Shown here: in pieces, positions 39,148 to 43,217 of the stretch
How positions within the stretch are numbered: the first letter of the stretch is position 1
Layout: every line of letters starts with the position of its first letter
The notes under the pieces: model-generated
Database searches by the model: none
Told to the model about the DNA's origin: nothing
Seen by the model: only the letters and a program-made list of their open reading frames with translations
Made by a program: the position numbers and the translations under genes
Assembly: GCA_964472425.1 (NCBI GenBank)
Contig: CAYYLF010000005.1
Span: 1 to 43,217 of the forward strand
Source of the DNA: RUG11867 sp964472425
GTDB taxonomy: Bacteria > Bacillota_I > Bacilli_A > RF39 > UBA660
Length of the DNA: 43,217 nt
Reading direction: 5' to 3'

Positions 39148-40941
39148 ATGTACGGTGGAAAAGCAAATTCTTTATTGAGACTCGAAAAAAGCGGTTTTAA
39201 CGTTCCCCGATTTTTCATAATTTCGAAAGAAGATTATAGACAGTTTTTAGAAGAAAACGATATCCTAACGAAAATTGACCAAATGGTCAAAAACAAGGAT
39301 TATGCTAATCTCGAAAAAGCGATAATGGGTGGAAACTTAAACGACAGACTCGTCCAAAAAATTAAAGATGGACTATCCATTCTCGACTGTAAAATGGTCT
39401 CTGTCCGTTCTTCTGCCTCGAACGAGGACAGTAAAAACAAATCCTATGCTGGTCAATACGACAGCTTTCTAAACGTTTCGACTGAAGATATAGAAGAATA
39501 TCTTAAACGATGTTGGTTATCCCTTTACAACGATAATATCTCGGCTTACTCTAATATCGACGACTTGACAGGTATGAATGTGATAATACAGAAGATGATA
39601 AATTCCGAATACTCGGGAGTCGCATTCTCGTTGGATCCGACGAGTAAGACGGGAAACTATTCACTAATCGAAGTTACATCCGGGCTCGGAGAAAACCTCG
39701 TCTCGGGCAAAGTCACTCCGACAAAATACCTCGTTCGAAGGAAGACGACACGCATAGACCTCAAAATAGGGGATTCGAAAATCGAAGAAAGCACCATAAC
39801 CGAGCTCGAAAAGACCATTCTAAAAATCGAAGAAGAATTTGCTTGCCCTGTCGATGTCGAATTCGCCATCGAATCGAAAACGATTTACATATTACAAACT
39901 CGACCAATCACGACCGAGAGCACCTCTTTAGTTCCTTTTGTCCTCACCATCACGCGACCCATGTCCATCTTAGAAATCGAAATCTACTCTCGCGGTGAAT
40001 ATGAAGGCATCAAAAAAATCACGCGCGACCTCCATTACTTCAAACCGATGTTCGCATACAATCCCAAAAACAACAATGTGGATATCTACTACAACGGCCT
40101 CGACCTCGAAGAAGACCCTAGACTCATGTTCCATTACATAGATGAAGACTATTTCAAAATAGAAGAATATCTCGAAAATGTCGTCAAAAAAAATATAAAA
40201 GACATAAACGAAGTACTCGACCAAAATGCCGAACTCGAACTATCCACTTTGATAGACAAAATAATCTCGATATATCCTTTTATCAGTCTCGGTCAACTCG
40301 CCGGTCACTTCGATAAAATGACCCCTCGGGTAAAAGAACTTATGGTTACTTTTAGAAATAATTACGACTACATAATACACGAAGCTCTAGAATACGTTTT
40401 ACAAAACTTGAAGAAGAAATTGACCAAAGAATACATTAAATACCTAAACTTTCTGACTCTTCATGATATAGAAAACGCCTTACCAACCATAAGTACTCTC
40501 GCCGAAAGAAGTCGCGGATACATCTACTTTGACGGATTGATAGAAACGCAAGATTACGAAAATTGGTTTAGCCAAAACGGAATAATCGTCGAAACAGAAA
40601 ACGAAAACACTTCCTTGAAAGGGGATGTCGCGTATCCTGCACAAGCGCGTGGGAAGGTATGTATAATATACAGTGAAGCGGACTTTCCAAAATTTGAAGA
40701 GGGCGATATATTGGTCACCCCGATGACCGTACCAAAATTTACTGAAATAATCGCCAAGGCAAGTGGAATCATCACGGACGAAGGTGGAATTACCTGTCAC
40801 GCGAGCATCATCGCTAGAGAAATGCACATCCCGTGCCTCGTCGGATGCAAAAACGCAACTAAACTATTAAAAGATGGAGACCTCGTCGAAATAGATGGAG
40901 CGACGGGGAACATTACGATTATAAAGGAGAACGATTTATGA
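39148..40941 (+). CDS. PEP-utilising dikinase-like protein without the C-terminal barrel
   Basis: A 597-residue protein. The N-terminal 260 residues match the ATP-grasp (PPDK_N) domain: GGKANSLLRLEKSGFNVP, VSVRSSASNEDSKNKSYAGQ and VDVEFAIESKTIYILQTRPI. The C-terminal 100 residues are the swivelling phosphohistidine domain: GDILVTPMTVPKF, then DEGGITCHASIIAREMHIPC with the phosphorylated His at about 551. Unlike PpsA or PPDK (about 800-900 residues), it ends there, with no PEP/pyruvate TIM barrel; the middle (270-480) is of unknown fold. That layout is shared with rifampicin phosphotransferase, so it probably phosphorylates an unknown acceptor. It overlaps the next gene (ATGA). Confidence 0.8.
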   Translation: MYGGKANSLLRLEKSGFNVPRFFIISKEDYRQFLEENDILTKIDQMVKNKDYANLEKAIMGGNLNDRLVQKIKDGLSILDCKMVSVRSSASNEDSKNKSYAGQYDSFLNVSTEDIEEYLKRCWLSLYNDNISAYSNIDDLTGMNVIIQKMINSEYSGVAFSLDPTSKTGNYSLIEVTSGLGENLVSGKVTPTKYLVRRKTTRIDLKIGDSKIEESTITELEKTILKIEEEFACPVDVEFAIESKTIYILQTRPITTESTSLVPFVLTITRPMSILEIEIYSRGEYEGIKKITRDLHYFKPMFAYNPKNNNVDIYYNGLDLEEDPRLMFHYIDEDYFKIEEYLENVVKKNIKDINEVLDQNAELELSTLIDKIISIYPFISLGQLAGHFDKMTPRVKELMVTFRNNYDYIIHEALEYVLQNLKKKLTKEYIKYLNFLTLHDIENALPTISTLAERSRGYIYFDGLIETQDYENWFSQNGIIVETENENTSLKGDVAYPAQARGKVCIIYSEADFPKFEEGDILVTPMTVPKFTEIIAKASGIITDEGGITCHASIIAREMHIPCLVGCKNATKLLKDGDLVEIDGATGNITIIKENDL

Positions 40942-41468
40942 ACTTATACGTAGTAAGACACGGCACGACCGAATGGAATGCTTACAAAAAGATGCAAGGA
41001 CTCGCCGATCTTTCACTGAATGAACAGGGAAGAGAACAAGCCCTCGCGACCAAGAAAAATCTCGAAGGGATATCGATTGACCTGATACTCACTTCGCCTT
41101 TAAAAAGAGCTCGCGAGACGGCCGAAATCATTGCAAATGGCCAAAAAATTCTCGTCGAAGAAAAACTAATCGAAAGAGATTACGGCGAGTTCGAAGGAGT
41201 AGAACAATACAACTTCGACTACGACGAATTTTGGAGTTATGGCAAAAATGTCCAATACGAACGAGCCGAGAACATTCGCGACTTCTTCGCAAGAATATAC
41301 GCTCTCTTAGACGACTTAAAAGAAAAATACACTAATCAGAATATTTTGATTGTCACCCACGGAGGAGTCATAAAAGCCATCGAATGCTATGCACATGGAA
41401 TGATGAAAGACGAAGACTTGGGTCCTTTTCTTCCGGATAATGCGAGCGTTCTAAAATACGAAATATAG
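40938..41468 (+). CDS. Histidine phosphatase family protein (phosphoglycerate mutase-like)
   Basis: A 176-residue protein of the histidine phosphatase superfamily. The motif VVRHGTTEWN holds the phosphorylated His8 or so; LTSPLKRARETAE follows, then the acidic ERDYGEFEG and the second catalytic His in LIVTHGGVIKA. Such small members remove phosphate from sugars, nucleotides or peptides; which one is not readable. It overlaps the dikinase-like gene by 4 bases (ATGA) and is followed 13 bases later by a CYTH gene, so it belongs to a three-gene operon on phosphate chemistry. Confidence 0.9.
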   Translation: MNLYVVRHGTTEWNAYKKMQGLADLSLNEQGREQALATKKNLEGISIDLILTSPLKRARETAEIIANGQKILVEEKLIERDYGEFEGVEQYNFDYDEFWSYGKNVQYERAENIRDFFARIYALLDDLKEKYTNQNILIVTHGGVIKAIECYAHGMMKDEDLGPFLPDNASVLKYEI

Positions 41469-41481
41469 AAAGAGAAAAAAC

Positions 41482-42045
41482 ATGAGAGAAATAGAAATGA
41501 AATTTAAAGTATATAACCCCGAAGAGATGTACTCTCTTCTAAAAAAGAAAGGCTGTCTATTAAATGCTTCAGTACAAAAAGACACGATATACGTCCAAAA
41601 TTTGAACGACACGGAAAGCAAAGAAGGCGCCATTTTCCTAAGAGTACGCAAAACTGACGAAAAAATAGAATTGACCTACAAAAGAAAAAGCTCAAAAGCT
41701 AACGAAGCCCGGGAAATAGAATTCGGAGTAGACTCATATGAGCTGGCTAACGAATTTCTAAAAGCCCTAGGATTCAAAGAATGGGTACAAGTAAACAAAA
41801 AGAGGACGCACACCAAATACGGGGACTTCAACCTCTGCCTCGACGAGGTCGAAAGGCTCGGTACCTTCCTCGAAATTGAAATACTAGTAGAAAAAGATGA
41901 CGATGTAGACTACGAAAAGCGCATCTTAGAAGTCGCCGAAGAATTGAAAATAGATTCGAAAGCAAAAATTGATAGTCACTACGACACGATGATTGCCGAA
42001 CTGAACGATTATGAGAGAAAGGTTGAAAATAAAAAAAGCATATAA
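41482..42045 (+). CDS. CYTH domain protein (class IV adenylate cyclase/ThTPase-like)
   Basis: A 187-residue protein of the CYTH family. The N-terminal EIEMKFK has the signature ExExK; the fold's charged strands follow (FLRVRKTDEKIELTYKRK, then REIEFGV, TKYGDFNLCLDEVERLGTFL and EIEILVEKD). CYTH enzymes act on triphosphates with divalent metal (thiamine triphosphate, polyphosphate, or ATP to cyclic AMP). The substrate here is unknown. A weak AGAAAGAG stands before ATG 41482. It is the last gene of the operon with the dikinase-like enzyme and the phosphatase. Confidence 0.85.
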   Translation: MREIEMKFKVYNPEEMYSLLKKKGCLLNASVQKDTIYVQNLNDTESKEGAIFLRVRKTDEKIELTYKRKSSKANEAREIEFGVDSYELANEFLKALGFKEWVQVNKKRTHTKYGDFNLCLDEVERLGTFLEIEILVEKDDDVDYEKRILEVAEELKIDSKAKIDSHYDTMIAELNDYERKVENKKSI

Positions 42046-42073
42046 TAGCACGTAAAAAAGTATTTTAGTTCAA

Positions 42074-42089
42074 CAGTTTTTAAAAACTG
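42074..42089. repeat. 16-bp perfect palindrome in the gap before the IS110 gene
   Basis: CAGTTTTTAAAAACTG, with no loop. It may be part of the insertion-sequence end or a weak terminator. I see nothing else in the 87-bp gap. Confidence 0.4.
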
Positions 42090-42132
42090 GAGAAATTAAG
42101 ATAAATAGTTCTTTGAAAATAGTAAATTGTTA

Positions 42133-43167
42133 TCAGTTATTCTGCAAAGTGATATTATAACCCAATTTGGTTAAATACGAAATCATGTCGTCAGTATTAC
42201 TAACTGATTTGTTATGCTTCTTAATCTTTTTGTTTAGAAGTTCATCAAATCTTTCACTGTCAAAAGGTACATTATCCTTAAGAATGTGAAAAACACAGGT
42301 AAGTAGAAACCTTGCAATAGCAATAATTGCCTTCTTGTGGCCACGGCGTCTTTTTATAGACTCATATCTTGCCTTAATATAAGGGCAAGATTTGTCCTTG
42401 ATAGCATTTAAGGCACACTCAACAAGAAGAGGCTTGATATATTGTCCAGCTTTAATAATTCTGACGGATTGCTTTTTTCCTGCAGACTCTTTGCATCTAG
42501 GAGTGAGTCCAGCCCAAGAGGCAAGATGTTTATCATCAACAAAAACGTTCATATCTGTTCCAATTTCTGCTATAATAAATATCGCTGAGGTTTCACTTAT
42601 TCCAGGTATAGATAAAAGTAAGTTGACTTCAGTAGTATATTTAACAGTGAGTTTTAAAACCTGTTGTTCAATTAATTGGATACATTCATTAATTGAATCA
42701 TAATGTTTTAAGCAAACTGACATTTTTGATGATTGAGACTCATCAAAAGTACCATTGATAGATCTTAAAATATCTTCTGGAGTAGATTTCAAATTTTTGC
42801 GAAGTAAAGGTGTAATATCTTCTAGAGTCAGATTCGGATTATTTAACATCAATTTTAGAATATCCTGAGAAGTTTTACCAAACACATCGGTAACAACACT
42901 AGCAATTTGAACATTAGAAACAGTAAGAGAATTTTGAAATCTATTTTTTTCTGATGCTTTTACATTGACAAGCTTCTTGCGATAGCGCATTAAATCTCTT
43001 AATTGTCTAATTTCAGGTGGTGGCATAAAAGAAGGCTCCACAAGACCATGCTTAAACATATCAGCAATCCATTTAGAATCTTTTTTATCAGTCTTCTTGC
43101 CAGGAATGGTTCTAACATATTTGGGATGAGTAATAACACAATTACACTCAGTTTCTAAAATAATCAA
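42133..43167 (-). mobile_element. IS110 family transposase, 5' truncated
   Basis: The reading frame covers 344 codons of an IS110-type (DEDD plus Ser) transposase. Present are the later part of the RuvC-like domain (THPKYVRTIPGKKTDKKD, then SKWIADMFKHGLVEPSFMPP and REL-type IRQLRDLMRYRKKLV) and the whole Tnp_20 domain (LLSIPGISETSAIFIIAEIG, then HLASWAGLTPRCKESAGKKQ). The N-terminal 70 or so residues, with the first Asp and the E-x-TG-VYW motif, are missing. In frame just before the first codon (TTG 43167) is a TGA, and beyond lie the hairpins at 43171. The copy is therefore probably inactive. Bridge RNA, if from the IS110 group, would be encoded 5' of the gene and is gone. Confidence 0.85.
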
Positions 43168-43170
43168 TCA

Positions 43171-43217
43171 CCCTGCACTGAAAGTACAGGGTTTGTATGG
43201 GTAGCTGAAAGCTACAC
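43171..43217. mobile_element. Paired hairpins, likely end of an IS200/IS605-type element
   Basis: Hairpin 1 (43171-43191) has a 9-bp stem with one mismatch, CCCTGCACT and AGTACAGGG; hairpin 2 (43201-43215) has a perfect stem GTAGCT/AGCTAC. Both have a GAA triloop and they stand 9 bases apart. IS200/IS605 elements carry such subterminal hairpins, bound by the Y1 transposase. The window ends here, so the rest of the element is not visible. Confidence 0.5.

Noticed and set aside
1..43217. Reassignment of TGA to tryptophan, as in Mollicutes
   Set aside because: Many genes end in TGA at the expected position and Trp residues are encoded by TGG throughout.

Overview
The window looks like a chromosomal segment of a low-GC Gram-positive bacterium of the class Bacilli, most likely an uncultured gut lineage with a compact genome (RF39-like or Erysipelotrichia-related; the exact placement is inference). 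The grounds are Bacillus-type gene content (YunB, YutD, YutH, SipW/TasA), peptidoglycan genes (a penicillin-binding protein, mraY, ftsW), strong Shine-Dalgarno sequences, normal use of TGA as a stop, short intergenic gaps and compact sigma-A promoters, many with an extended -10 (TGnTATAAT). No rRNA, tRNA or CRISPR was found.

Region 1 (1-9800): the end of an Rpn-type nuclease gene; a ferredoxin with a cysteine-rich tail; two tail-anchored proteins; and yunB, yutD, yutH and a NifU-like gene in an order that recalls the B. subtilis yun/yut region. Between them lie a Pro/Thr-rich protein and a membrane-anchored surface protein whose reading frame is cut by a run of nine G. An AI-2E family membrane protein follows.

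Region 2 (9788-19240): a DUF4143 ATPase behind three 23-bp tandem repeats; a surface-protein cassette with two divergent XRE regulators and palindromic operator-like sites; and two tandem MacB-type ABC exporters preceded by a membrane protein.

Region 3 (19250-27420): the most striking block. It is a SipW/TasA-type export locus with a small membrane protein, a TasA-like precursor without a SipW motif, a SipW signal peptidase carrying a long Lys/Ser/Thr-rich cytoplasmic tail, two large beta-helix proteins and one TasA-sized protein with SipW-type signals, a short SipW-type surface protein and an unknown soluble protein built from two repeats. These genes probably make and process extracellular fibres or adhesins.

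Region 4 (27490-36760): cell-wall genes. These are a SpoVD/FtsI-type transpeptidase, a SleB-like membrane-anchored hydrolase, mraY, a second surface-protein cassette with its own XRE regulator, a VirB2-like/M23 fusion, a lipoprotein and an FtsW/SpoVE flippase-polymerase.

Region 5 (36800-43217): a frameshifted phage-type ORF6N gene, a DUF362 protein, a three-gene operon (PEP-utilising dikinase-like enzyme, histidine phosphatase, CYTH protein) and an IS110 transposase whose 5' end is replaced by paired hairpins that look like the end of an IS200/IS605-type element.
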